DNA from: Pelomonas sp. Root1237
GTDB lineage: Bacteria; Pseudomonadota; Gammaproteobacteria; Burkholderiales; Burkholderiaceae_C
Direction: 5' to 3'
DNA length: 64,000 nt
NCBI RefSeq assembly: GCF_001425055.1
Contig: NZ_LMDK01000012.1
Coordinates: forward strand, 504,400 to 568,399
Each line of letters begins with the position of its first letter. The stretch's first letter is position 1. The notes beneath the pieces were generated by a model that ran no database searches, was not told the origin of the DNA, and saw only the letters and a program-made list of their open reading frames with translations. A program made the position numbers and the translations under genes. This document shows positions 26,330 to 34,848 of this stretch, piece by piece.

Positions 26330-27574
26330 ATGTCCTTCAAGACCGCCACCGTCGCCGCCGCACTGATCGCTGCCACCGGCCTGGCCCAGGCGCAAGCCGC
26401 CGATGCGGCCGATCCCGTCGCCACCCTGGTCAAGCACCTGGAGCTCGAGAAGTACAAGGCCACCATCAAGGGTCTGACCCAGTTCGGTGACCGTCGCCAG
26501 GGCACCGCGCGCAACCGGGCGGCGCTGGACTGGATCGAGGCGCAGCTCAAGAGTTACGGCTGCACCAACACCGAGCGCCTGCAATACCAGTTCACCGAAC
26601 CTGCCAAGCGCACACCGGCCGCGCCGCGCGGCCCGCTGGCCGGTGGCCCGGCGGGGCAGGGCGGCAGCACGCTGTTCGGCAAGCGCGCGCCCATCGGCGT
26701 GAACACCGACCCGCTGGCCCAACCCGACGAGCGCCTGCGCAAGCTCGATGCCGAGCCGACGCCCGAGGGCACTTCGCTGCGCGAAAACGTCTACTGCACC
26801 AAGATCGGCACCACGCGGCCGGACGAGATGTACATCGTTGGCGCGCACATGGACGGCATCGGCTGGGGCGAAGCGGCCAACGACAACGGCTCAGGCACGG
26901 CGCTGGTCATGGAGCTGGCGCGCATCTTCAGCCTGCCCGGCGTGACGACGGAGCGCTCCATCCGCTTTGTGCTGTGGAACAACGAGGAGACGGGCCTGAA
27001 CGGCGCCTATGCCTATGTCGAGCAGCGCAAGGGCTTGCAGGGCATCGAGTCGCCCAAGGGCTCAGGGCTTTACCCGGAGCCGAAGTGGCTGGGCATGATC
27101 CAGCACGACATGATGATGTTCGACCACGGCATGCCCGTGCCCAAGCTGGACGCGGCGGGCAAGCCGGTGCTGGATGCCAAAGGCCAGCCGGTCTACGCGC
27201 CGCCGAAGGAGCAGCGTGCCGAGGCCGACGTGAACATCGAGTATCAGTCCACGTCCAAGCATGCGGACGGCGCGGCCAAGCTGGCCTGGCACTTCCGCGC
27301 TGCGAACGACAAGTACGCGACGAACTACCCGGCGGCCGTGGGCTTTCACATGACCAACACCGACTCCACACCCTTCATGGACGAGGTGCCGGCCATCTCG
27401 CTGCGCGAGAACGAGCGCGGCCAGCAGATCGGCGCAGGCTGGAACCCGCATTGGCATCAGCCGACCGACCTGTTCGTGAACTACTCGGACAAGGATTTCC
27501 TGCTCGGCCTCAACGCGGCGCAGACAACACTCGCAGCTGTCGCGCAACTTACAGGAGTGAAGGTCAAGCCCTGA
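26330..27574 (+). CDS. Secreted M28-family zinc aminopeptidase
   Basis: This exported metallopeptidase of 414 residues has a signal peptide ending near AQAQAA. The M28 zinc and catalytic set is visible: AHMDG (His, Asp), ANDNGSG (bridging Asp), NNEETG (catalytic Glu pair), TDSTPF (Asp) and the final His in PHWHQPTD. The family removes N-terminal amino acids, and some members act on dipeptides or folates. An insertion of about 60 residues between the Glu pair and TDSTPF (GLYPEPKWLGMIQHD onward) includes low-complexity VLDAKGQPVYAPP. No clear ribosome site precedes the ATG. Confidence 0.88.
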   Translation: MSFKTATVAAALIAATGLAQAQAADAADPVATLVKHLELEKYKATIKGLTQFGDRRQGTARNRAALDWIEAQLKSYGCTNTERLQYQFTEPAKRTPAAPRGPLAGGPAGQGGSTLFGKRAPIGVNTDPLAQPDERLRKLDAEPTPEGTSLRENVYCTKIGTTRPDEMYIVGAHMDGIGWGEAANDNGSGTALVMELARIFSLPGVTTERSIRFVLWNNEETGLNGAYAYVEQRKGLQGIESPKGSGLYPEPKWLGMIQHDMMMFDHGMPVPKLDAAGKPVLDAKGQPVYAPPKEQRAEADVNIEYQSTSKHADGAAKLAWHFRAANDKYATNYPAAVGFHMTNTDSTPFMDEVPAISLRENERGQQIGAGWNPHWHQPTDLFVNYSDKDFLLGLNAAQTTLAAVAQLTGVKVKP

Positions 27575-27845
27575 CCCTGTGATGTCCTGCCGCCCGCATT
27601 CGCGGGGATGTAGTTTTGTTGCATATGGATACAGTTGCGGTCATTGCGCGGTTGCGGAAACGTATTCACGTGCTGGCATAGATGTCGCAGGGCCAGGTGT
27701 AGTCAGCACCGGCGCCCCAAGCGCACGTAGGGAGGAGCGAGGTTGTCCGAATGGTTTCGGACGACCGTTCTGGGTTCATCGATGGTGGACTCATCCTTCC
27801 CGATGTCGTGCCGACAAGCAGGTGCATGGCGCTCTTCGCAGCGCC
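27575..27845 (+). promoter_or_regulatory. Leader region of the TPP-enzyme operon with two hairpins
   Basis: Two perfect inverted repeats lie here: GTCCGAA-TGGT-TTCGGAC (27745-27762) and GCATGGCGCT-CTTCGC-AGCGCCATGC (27824-27849, 10-base arms). The second includes the likely ATG at 27846, so it could hide the start from ribosomes. No U-run follows either stem, so neither is an ordinary terminator. A purine-rich GGGAGGAG (27730-27737) lies too far upstream to serve the start. Confidence 0.5.
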
Positions 27846-29738
27846 ATGCGGCCTTCCGGTGCGGTGTCTATCGACTGCTGCAACGTGGAATCAAATACTG
27901 CTCTCGCCCCGTTCTATACCGAGGCGTCCCATCCGGCGTCGGATGGGGCGCGCGAACCTGCCGTGCGCGACGCCGCCGATTTGCTGGTCGATGCATTGGC
28001 CGCGCTGGGCGTCGAATATGTGTTCGGCGTCCCGGGCGGCGCCATCGAACCGCTCTACAACGCCCTGGCGCGCAGCGCTCGCCGCGGTGGCCCACAGGCC
28101 GTCGTGGCCCGCAACGAACAAGGTGCGGCTTACATGGCCGACGGCTATGCCCGCGAGACCGGCCGCATCGGCGTGTGCATCGCTACCTCGGGGCCGGGTG
28201 CCACCAACCTGATCACCGGCGTGGCCTGCGCCTATGACAACAACGTGCCCATGCTGGTCATCACCGGCCAGCCGCCGATCAAGAACTTCGGCAAGGGCGC
28301 GCTGCAGGAATCGAGCTGCACCGGCATCAACACAATGGCGATGTTCCGCCCCTGCACGCGCTACAACTCGCTGGTCTCGCACGCCGAGCAACTGCCCACC
28401 AAGCTCTTCAACGCGCTGATGCAGGCGCAGCGGGCCCCCAGCGGCCCCAGTCACCTGTCCATCCCGGTGGACATCCTGCGCGAGCCTCTGCCCGACGGCA
28501 TGGAAACGCCGGACTTCGCCGGCCTGCTGCGCCGCGCGCCGGCCATGGTTGACCTGCCCTCCGTGCGCCAGCTCGCGCGCCTGCTGTTCTCGGCCCGCCA
28601 GCCCGTGTGGCTGATTGGTGATGGATGTGGCGATGCCGCCAACGAATTGATGCAGCTGGTGCAGCTGACCGACGGCAGCTTCATCACGACGCCCGACGGC
28701 AAGGGCTTCATCAACCCGCGTCACCCGCGTTTTCGCGGTGTGTTCGGCTTTGGCGGCCACGCCAGCGCGGCCGAGCTGCTGTCGAGCGAGCCCGATCTGG
28801 TCATCGCCCTGGGCACGGGCTTCGGTGAGTTCAACAGCGGGGGCTGGTCGGCCGCGCTGCTGAACAGCCGCCTCGTCCATGTGGACGACAGCGACGAGAA
28901 CCTGATGCGCTCGCAGATGGCGCGGCTGCATGTGCGCGGCCACATCAAGTCGGTGTGCGAGCAGCTGATGACGCTGCTGGCCCCGTCGCAGAACGGTCCG
29001 GAAGGGCAACTGCTGCCCTTCATGCATCCGCAGGTGGCGCGCCAGGCCTACGAGGCCATGGTCGACAACCCGCAAGCCATCCAAAGCGACAGCGCGCCGG
29101 TGAAGCCGCAGCGCCTGCTGGCCACCCTGAGCGAGCGTTGCCCGCCGCAGACCCGTTTCGTCGCCGACGCCGGCAACAGCGCCGCCTGGGCGGTGCACTA
29201 TCTGGCGCCGCACGACCAGCGCGCCCGCATGCCGGGTGGTGCCTATCTGCCGGCCGGCAAGGAAAGGCGCTCGCGCAGCTCCAGCTGGCTGCGCGTGACG
29301 ATGGACTTCGCGCCCATGGGTTGGGCCATTGGTTCGGCGGTGGGCATTGCGATGGCCAACCGGCGCTGCCCGGTCGTCTGCCTGACGGGCGACGGCAGCT
29401 ATCTGATGAACGGCCAGGAGATCACGGTGGCCGCCGAGCTGGGTCTGCCTGTGCTCTATGTCGTGCTCAACGACGGCGCGCTGGGCATGGTCAAGCATGG
29501 CCAGCGCCTGGCGGGCGCGGAGCCCATCGGCTTCCAGCTGCCCAAGGTCGATTTCGCGATGATGGCCGCCGCCATGGGCATCCCGGGGCACGTGATCCGC
29601 TCGCCAAAGGACCTGGACGCGTTGGACTTCGACGCGCTGCTGTCGCGCCAGGGCCCGACGCTGCTGGACATCCGCATCGACGGCGAGGAAGTGCCGCCGA
29701 TGAATCTGCGCATGAAGACGCTGGGTACGGCGCGATGA
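27846..29738 (+). CDS. Acetolactate-synthase-like thiamine-diphosphate enzyme
   Basis: This 630-residue enzyme has the three-domain layout of acetolactate synthase and pyruvate oxidase. The N-terminal pyrimidine-binding domain has VFGVPGGAIEPLY and the catalytic glutamate in RNEQGAAYMADGYA. The middle domain runs about 230-380. The C-terminal diphosphate-binding domain has the motif GDGSYLMNGQE with the downstream Asn in VVLND. The start is uncertain: ATG 27846 lies in a hairpin arm, and GTG 27885 is the alternative. The gene overlaps the first citrate-synthase-like gene by ATGA. No small regulatory subunit (ilvH) or ilvC accompanies it, so branched-chain synthesis is unlikely to be its role. 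The substrate is unknown. Confidence 0.82.
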   Translation: MRPSGAVSIDCCNVESNTALAPFYTEASHPASDGAREPAVRDAADLLVDALAALGVEYVFGVPGGAIEPLYNALARSARRGGPQAVVARNEQGAAYMADGYARETGRIGVCIATSGPGATNLITGVACAYDNNVPMLVITGQPPIKNFGKGALQESSCTGINTMAMFRPCTRYNSLVSHAEQLPTKLFNALMQAQRAPSGPSHLSIPVDILREPLPDGMETPDFAGLLRRAPAMVDLPSVRQLARLLFSARQPVWLIGDGCGDAANELMQLVQLTDGSFITTPDGKGFINPRHPRFRGVFGFGGHASAAELLSSEPDLVIALGTGFGEFNSGGWSAALLNSRLVHVDDSDENLMRSQMARLHVRGHIKSVCEQLMTLLAPSQNGPEGQLLPFMHPQVARQAYEAMVDNPQAIQSDSAPVKPQRLLATLSERCPPQTRFVADAGNSAAWAVHYLAPHDQRARMPGGAYLPAGKERRSRSSSWLRVTMDFAPMGWAIGSAVGIAMANRRCPVVCLTGDGSYLMNGQEITVAAELGLPVLYVVLNDGALGMVKHGQRLAGAEPIGFQLPKVDFAMMAAAMGIPGHVIRSPKDLDALDFDALLSRQGPTLLDIRIDGEEVPPMNLRMKTLGTAR

Positions 29739-30535
29739 CAGCGCTGCAACGAGTGCACACGCGCATCTGGCTGGAGGAGCCCGAGCCCGGCAACGCCTTC
29801 GCCACGCGCGCCGCCTACTGCCACGGTTATGACGTCTATGGCGAGATGCTGGGGCGTGCGCGTTGGGTCGAGATGCTCTTCCTGCTGTTCCGCGGTGAAG
29901 CGCCCGAGCCCGCGCAGGCTGCGTTGCTGGAAGACCTGGCACTTGCGCTGGCCAATCCGGGGCCGCGCGACCCGTCGGTGCATGCGGCGATGTGCGCCGG
30001 CACCGGTGGCTCGACCGCCGCCGCCAGCCTGATGGCCGCGCTGGCGGTGGGCGCCGGCCAGCAAGGCGGTGCGCGCGAGGTCTTCCATGCGATGCAACTC
30101 TGGCAGCGCTGCGGCACCGACCTCGCGCCGTGGACGCAGGCACTCCGCCAGACCGACGCTGGCGTGGCCAGCATCTGGCCCGAATGCGATCACCTGCCTG
30201 GCTTCGACGCGCACGCCGAGCGCATGGCGCCCCTCGCCCAGCAACTGCTGGCCCACCTGGCGCGCAATACCAGGAGCCTGCGCGGCGCCTGGCTGGCAAG
30301 CCAGCAGCCGGCGCTGGAAGCCGTGGCGGGCATGCCGCTGGCCATGACGGGCGTGGCCGCCGCCGCCTTGACCGACCTGGGCTTCACGGCAGAGCAGGGC
30401 GAGATGCTCTACCTGCTGCTGCGTCTGCCCGGTGCCGCCGCGCATGCACTGGAGCAGCGCGGCATCGGCCCCAAACAGTTCCCGTTCTTCGAGCTGGACC
30501 TGCTGAACGACCCTGCCGAACAGGTGGCCGCATGA
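29735..30535 (+). CDS. Citrate synthase/citryl-CoA lyase-like protein, subunit 1
   Basis: This 266-residue protein keeps the small-citrate-synthase fold pattern: RWVEMLFLLFRGEAP near the N terminus, a central glycine-rich stretch and a C-terminal ALEQR helix as in citryl-CoA lyases. The usual catalytic histidine of LHGGA appears to be a glutamine here (GQQGGA, 108-113), and the GFGH block reads PGFDAH. It may therefore be a non-catalytic partner or catalyse a different C-C bond reaction. It is coupled by ATGA overlaps to the TPP enzyme before it and the second paralogue after it. Motif alignment was by eye. Confidence 0.72.
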   Translation: MTALQRVHTRIWLEEPEPGNAFATRAAYCHGYDVYGEMLGRARWVEMLFLLFRGEAPEPAQAALLEDLALALANPGPRDPSVHAAMCAGTGGSTAAASLMAALAVGAGQQGGAREVFHAMQLWQRCGTDLAPWTQALRQTDAGVASIWPECDHLPGFDAHAERMAPLAQQLLAHLARNTRSLRGAWLASQQPALEAVAGMPLAMTGVAAAALTDLGFTAEQGEMLYLLLRLPGAAAHALEQRGIGPKQFPFFELDLLNDPAEQVAA

Positions 30536-31314
30536 AGCCGTTGGCAACACGCGCCGGCAAGGCCTTTGTCGGCACCCGTGCGGTCTTCCTTGGCCATGAC
30601 CTGCACGAAGACCTGCGGCACGCAGACTGGGTCGAGCTCTACATGCTGTCGATCACCGGCCGGCGCTTCGACGAACCGGCGCTGAAGCTTCTGCACGCGA
30701 TGTGGGTCTGCACCAGCTACCCCGATGCGCGCCTGTGGAACAACCGCGTCGCGGCGCTGGCAGGCAGTGCGCGCAGCACGCCGGCGCTGGGCATGTCGGC
30801 CGCGCTGGGCATGTCGGAGGCGACCGTCTACGGTGGCCATCCCTGCGTGCGGGCGATCGACTTTCTCATCAAGGCGCAGCGCGGCGTCAGCGCGGGTGAA
30901 CCGCTGGCGGACATCGTGCAGCAGGAGCTGGCGCAGCGGCGCATCTTTGGCTACGGCCGACCCATCCACTCGACCGATGAGCGCCTGCCCTGGCTGCTGG
31001 GCATTGCCCGCGAGCTGGGGCTGGCCGGCGGACCCCATCTCGCCCTGGCGCACGAGGTTGAGCGCTTGCTGGTCGCACGCGATGCGCGGCTGAAGATGAA
31101 CTATGCGGCTTTCACCGCGGGACTGGCGGCGGACCTGGGTCTGTCGGTCACCGAATTCCACCACTTCCAGGTGCCGATGCTGCTGGCGGGCATGACGCCC
31201 TGCTATATCGAGGCCGCCGAGCGCCCCGCGGGCGCGCTGTTCCCGCTGTCCTGTGATCACATGGCCTATGAGGGCGCGCCCAAGAGGCGCTGGCCTGGAA
31301 CTCAGAACTTGTAG
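30532..31314 (+). CDS. Citrate synthase-like protein, subunit 2
   Basis: This 260-residue protein is a second divergent citrate-synthase-fold protein. Family landmarks are DWVELYMLSITGR, the central VYGGHPCVRAIDFL (98-112), IFGYGRPIHSTDERLPWLL (138-155) and KMNYAAFTAGLAADLG (188-203). Compared with citrate synthase, the three catalytic positions read Tyr (YGG for HGG), Arg (GYGR for GFGH) and Asn (MNY for VDF). Together with subunit 1 it could form a heteromer. Its last 13 bases overlap the convergent TonB receptor gene. Confidence 0.72.
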   Translation: MKPLATRAGKAFVGTRAVFLGHDLHEDLRHADWVELYMLSITGRRFDEPALKLLHAMWVCTSYPDARLWNNRVAALAGSARSTPALGMSAALGMSEATVYGGHPCVRAIDFLIKAQRGVSAGEPLADIVQQELAQRRIFGYGRPIHSTDERLPWLLGIARELGLAGGPHLALAHEVERLLVARDARLKMNYAAFTAGLAADLGLSVTEFHHFQVPMLLAGMTPCYIEAAERPAGALFPLSCDHMAYEGAPKRRWPGTQNL

Positions 31315-33413
31315 CTGGCTTGAGCTGTCAGCGAGCGCCCCGCCATGGGCAGGTCGTTGGCAATGCCGGTGCTGGGCAGGCTGGGTTCGCGCACATCGGC
31401 GTTGAGGGCGTTCAGCAGCGCGAAGGACAGCTCCCAGCCCGTCTTGGCAAGTGCGGTCCTGAGGCTCAGGTCCAGCGTCGTGTAGCCGGGCAGGTTGGGG
31501 CGGGCATCGCCGTAGACGCGCACGCGGTCGCCCACGCGGTTGACCCGTCCGCTGAGGGTGGAATCACCCGCGAATGACCAGTCGAGCCGTGCATTCAGGT
31601 GGTGGTGCGGGGCATAGCCGGCGTCGGTCCGGTTCAACTCGTCGATGGAGCGTTGGTAGGCATAGTTGCCGGTGAAGCGCAGATCGCGCCGCGCATCCCA
31701 CACCCACTCGACCTCGGCGCCGGTGCCATGCTGGGAGCCGGCATTGCGGAAGGTCGCGCCGGGTGCGGGCGCCGGGTTGGAGGTGGTCTTGATGATGTCC
31801 CCCATGGCATAGCGGAAGACGTTGAAGTTCAGCTGCAGCTCCCGGCTGGCATGCCACTGCAGCGCGGCTTCGACCGTGCGCATGGTCTCGGGCCGGATGG
31901 CCGCATTGCCGCTGGCCACCGGGTTGACGCCGTATTGCTCGTTGAACGACGGCGCCCGGAACGCGCTGCCGTAGAGCAGCTTGGCGGTGAGGTCCAGGCT
32001 GGCGTCCCACACCAGCGCGACGCGCGGGTTGGTGGTGCGGCCGAAATCGGAATAGCGGTCCTGCCGCACGCCGGCCGTCAATGTCCAGTCCCTGGCGAAG
32101 CTCCATTCGTCCTGGATGTAGGCGTAGTCGACACGGCGCTGGTGAGGCGCCAGGAAGGAGTCGTTCACCGGCGCCTCGATGAGCTGGCCGCCGGGTGTGG
32201 GAACCGGCACGCCGGTGAGAGGCCCCGACGTGATGACGTTGAAGTTCCTCAACTCCCGGGTGCGGTAGAGATTCAGGTCGTCGTGACCGAGACCGATGCG
32301 CCAATGATGGCCGGCCCAGCCGCTGTAGGTGAGGGCGGTGGACAGGCGCGCCTGCCGCTCCCAGGTGTTGGGTGAGCCGAACACGCCGTTCGGGAATGAG
32401 CCGCCAAAAGCCCCGGGCGGGAACAGTTGGACGGGCACGGAGAGCTTTTGCGTGTAGTGCAGATAGCTGGCGTTCACGCTCAGCCGCCACCCCGACGACA
32501 GGTCGACATCACTGAGACCCGTATCGAGTTCGGCGCGTTGCGATCCCATTCGCCCCACGGGATCGAGGGCGCCGGCGATGCCCGCGCCTGTGCCCACGTC
32601 GCGGCGGTCCTTGTAGCCGGCGTGCAGCCGCCACTTGCCGTAACCCAGCTCCAGGCCGCCATCGACGGCGTGATAGCCCGTGCTGACGGGGCCCGGCGCC
32701 AGGCTGGCGTGGGTGCCGAACACGGCGTCCAGGCCGGTCTGGGCGTCCGACTCGACGATGCGCCTGAAACCATCGCTGCGCCCGACGCGCAGGAAGGCGG
32801 CCAGGTCAAGGGCGCCCAGTTTGCCGCCATGCTGCAGCCAGGCGTCCCGGGTGCTGAAGGAGCCGGCGCGCAGGCCCAGCTCGGTGCCTTGGATGTCCTG
32901 TGCGCTCTTGGTGATGATGTTGATGACGCCCGAATAGGCGTCGGCGCCATACAGCGCCGAGCCTGGGCCGCGGATGATCTCGATGCGCGCGATGTTCTGC
33001 AGCGGCAGGCCGCCCCAGATGACGCCACGGCTGCCGACATACAGCGTGGTCATGGGCACGCCGTTCTGCAGCATCAGCACCTGCGGATTGAAATCGCTGG
33101 CCACGCCGCGGATCAGGTACTGCGGCGAATAGGCCCCGGTGCTGCGGCTCACGTGCAGGCCCGGCACGGTCTCCAGCACCTCGTCCAGGTCGGCGGCGCC
33201 CATGACGGCAATGTCCTGGGCCGTGATGACGGTCGCCACGGCAGGCGCGCGGCGCAGGGTCTGGGCCGTACCGGTGGCGATGCTGATGGTGGTCTTGTCG
33301 CCGTAGACCTGGGCCAGTTCTTCCTCTTCGCTGGGCCCCTGCGCGAGGGCAGGTGACGACGCGGCCGTCAGGCAGACGCCGCCGAGGATCACCAAGCCAA
33401 AGAAAGGTCTCAT
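31302..33413 (-). CDS. TonB-dependent outer-membrane receptor, CirA/BtuB-like
   Basis: This is a full-length receptor of 703 residues with a signal peptide (cleaved near ALAQG), a plug domain with DLDEVLETVPGLHV, YLIRGVASD and IEIIRGPGSALYGADAYSGVINI, then a 22-strand barrel ending in the aromatic residue required for assembly (ASYKF). The TonB box region is around DKTTISIATG. Known relatives take up siderophores, cobalamin or metal complexes. It is convergent with the citrate-synthase-like genes and divergent from a periplasmic binding protein and sensor kinase, which may respond to the same ligand. The substrate is unknown. Confidence 0.9.
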   Translation of the reverse strand: MRPFFGLVILGGVCLTAASSPALAQGPSEEEELAQVYGDKTTISIATGTAQTLRRAPAVATVITAQDIAVMGAADLDEVLETVPGLHVSRSTGAYSPQYLIRGVASDFNPQVLMLQNGVPMTTLYVGSRGVIWGGLPLQNIARIEIIRGPGSALYGADAYSGVINIITKSAQDIQGTELGLRAGSFSTRDAWLQHGGKLGALDLAAFLRVGRSDGFRRIVESDAQTGLDAVFGTHASLAPGPVSTGYHAVDGGLELGYGKWRLHAGYKDRRDVGTGAGIAGALDPVGRMGSQRAELDTGLSDVDLSSGWRLSVNASYLHYTQKLSVPVQLFPPGAFGGSFPNGVFGSPNTWERQARLSTALTYSGWAGHHWRIGLGHDDLNLYRTRELRNFNVITSGPLTGVPVPTPGGQLIEAPVNDSFLAPHQRRVDYAYIQDEWSFARDWTLTAGVRQDRYSDFGRTTNPRVALVWDASLDLTAKLLYGSAFRAPSFNEQYGVNPVASGNAAIRPETMRTVEAALQWHASRELQLNFNVFRYAMGDIIKTTSNPAPAPGATFRNAGSQHGTGAEVEWVWDARRDLRFTGNYAYQRSIDELNRTDAGYAPHHHLNARLDWSFAGDSTLSGRVNRVGDRVRVYGDARPNLPGYTTLDLSLRTALAKTGWELSFALLNALNADVREPSLPSTGIANDLPMAGRSLTAQASYKF

Positions 33414-33864
33414 TGCCAGCGTCTCCGAGGTGGAGGGTGAATGGGCGCGTATTGTGCTGTTACCCAGGGGCGGTCCGGCTAGTCGCGTCAGAGACTGTGG
33501 CGCGATCGTGAACTCCTCCCGGAGCGGAGCGCATGAGGCCTGTGGCCGTCTGCATAATGCCCCACCTTGCGCCCGGCGTCGGAACGCTCAGAGCCCCATT
33601 GATTGCCTCCGGTTGCCTATCGAAAGCCCCTTGCCATGCGCCGTTGCGACGGGCTTTCGGCGTCGTTGCGGTGGCGTTTGCCGCTGTGCATCCGCCTCGG
33701 CATCTGCAGCCTGTTCATGCCTGAACCGCTGCTGCGCAACGGCATGTCGAGGACGACGCTGTTCCTCGGCGCGCGCCGCTGTTCCGGCTCTGTACCGCCA
33801 TGGCGTCCGGGCCTTTGCATAATGCCGCCCACCTGTCCCGACCCTGCCACACAGCGTTCTTCTT
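33414..33864. other. Gene-free stretch with two CATAAT promoter-like repeats and a long hairpin
   Basis: No gene is supported here. The string TGCATAATGCC followed by a CCACCT stretch occurs twice, at 33551 and 33816, and each could be a -10 element (CATAAT at 33553-33558 and 33818-33823). A perfect nine-base inverted repeat, CGAAAGCCC (33621-33629) and GGGCTTTCG (33651-33659), lies between them and may form a stem in RNA. Confidence 0.5.
33818..33823 (+). promoter_or_regulatory. Possible -10 element for the binding protein-kinase operon
   Basis: TTGCATAATGCC is an extended -10-like sequence about 40 bases before the next coding start. No strong -35 hexamer was found at the usual distance. 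Confidence 0.35.
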
Positions 33865-34839
33865 TTGACTGAGCCCGGTTGCCTTCGCCCCGCCACGCGC
33901 CGCGCCTTGTTGCAGCAGGCCCTGGGCGGTGCCGTGGTGCTGACCGGTGGTCCGGCCGCGGCGGCCGAGCTCGGGCGCTCGCTGGTGGTTGTCTATCCCG
34001 AACTCGGCGAACCCTTTCGCCAGGTCTTCACCACCATCATCGAAGGCATCGAGGACAGGCTCGGCGGCTCGGTCACGAGCTTCGCGTTGGCCAGCAACGC
34101 CAATCCGGCGCAGGTCGCCGACGAGGTGCGCAAGCGAGAAGTCAAGGTATTGATCGGCCTGGGGCGCGGCGGCATGCGCGTCGCGGCGGCGCTGGCCGAC
34201 GAGCTGGCCGTGATGGTCGGCTGCGTCGTGTCGGTGCAGGAGTCCGAGGCCCGCAACTTTCCCATCCACACGCTGGCGCCCGACCCGGCCTTGCTGCTCG
34301 CGCGACTCCGGCGCCTGAAGTCGTCCACGCGTCGTGTGCACCTGGTCTACGACCCCAAGCTGAACACCTGGCTGGTGAAGCTGGCGCGCGAGGCGGCCCG
34401 GGCCGAAGGCCTGGAGCTGCTGGCCCAGGAAGCCGCCGATCAGGCCGAGGCTCTGCGCGCCTACGCCCAGCTGCTGGCCTCGGCCGACCCGGCCCGCGAC
34501 GCCGTCTGGCTGCCGCAGGACCCGACGACCGTGGACGACAACGTCGTGCTCACGCTGGTACTCAAGGAAGGCTGGAACCGCAACATCGCCGTGTTCTCCA
34601 GCCACCTGGCGCATGTGAAGCGCGGCGCACTGTTTTCGCTCTACCCGGACAACCATGAACTCGGGCGCTCACTGGCCGTGTCGGCCCAACGCCTCGCGTC
34701 CAACCCTAAAGCGGGCGCGGCCGGCGTGCTGCCGTTGCGCCAGGCACGCGCCGCCATCAACATCCGCACCGCCGCGCACCTGGGACTTGACGTCGCCACC
34801 GTGCAGTCGGGATTCGATCTGGTCTATCCCTCCAGCTGA
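33865..34839 (+). CDS. Periplasmic ABC-type substrate-binding protein (TrpX/Peripla_BP-like)
   Basis: The product is about 324 residues. An N-terminal export signal with a twin-arginine-like [19 protein letters not shown] is followed by a two-lobe binding fold (VVYPELGEPFRQVFTTIIEGIED, VKVLIGLGRGG, LVYDPKLNTWL, NIAVFSSHLAHVKRGALFSLY). Proteins of this type lying beside sensor kinases often act as sensory binding proteins rather than transport components. No ABC permease or ATPase gene is nearby. The start is uncertain. The TTG at 33865 is the first in-frame start that includes the signal, and it lacks a good ribosome site. The kinase gene begins nine bases after the stop. Confidence 0.78.
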   Translation: MTEPGCLRPATRRALLQQALGGAVVLTGGPAAAAELGRSLVVVYPELGEPFRQVFTTIIEGIEDRLGGSVTSFALASNANPAQVADEVRKREVKVLIGLGRGGMRVAAALADELAVMVGCVVSVQESEARNFPIHTLAPDPALLLARLRRLKSSTRRVHLVYDPKLNTWLVKLAREAARAEGLELLAQEAADQAEALRAYAQLLASADPARDAVWLPQDPTTVDDNVVLTLVLKEGWNRNIAVFSSHLAHVKRGALFSLYPDNHELGRSLAVSAQRLASNPKAGAAGVLPLRQARAAINIRTAAHLGLDVATVQSGFDLVYPSS

Positions 34840-34848
34840 GGTTCGAGA

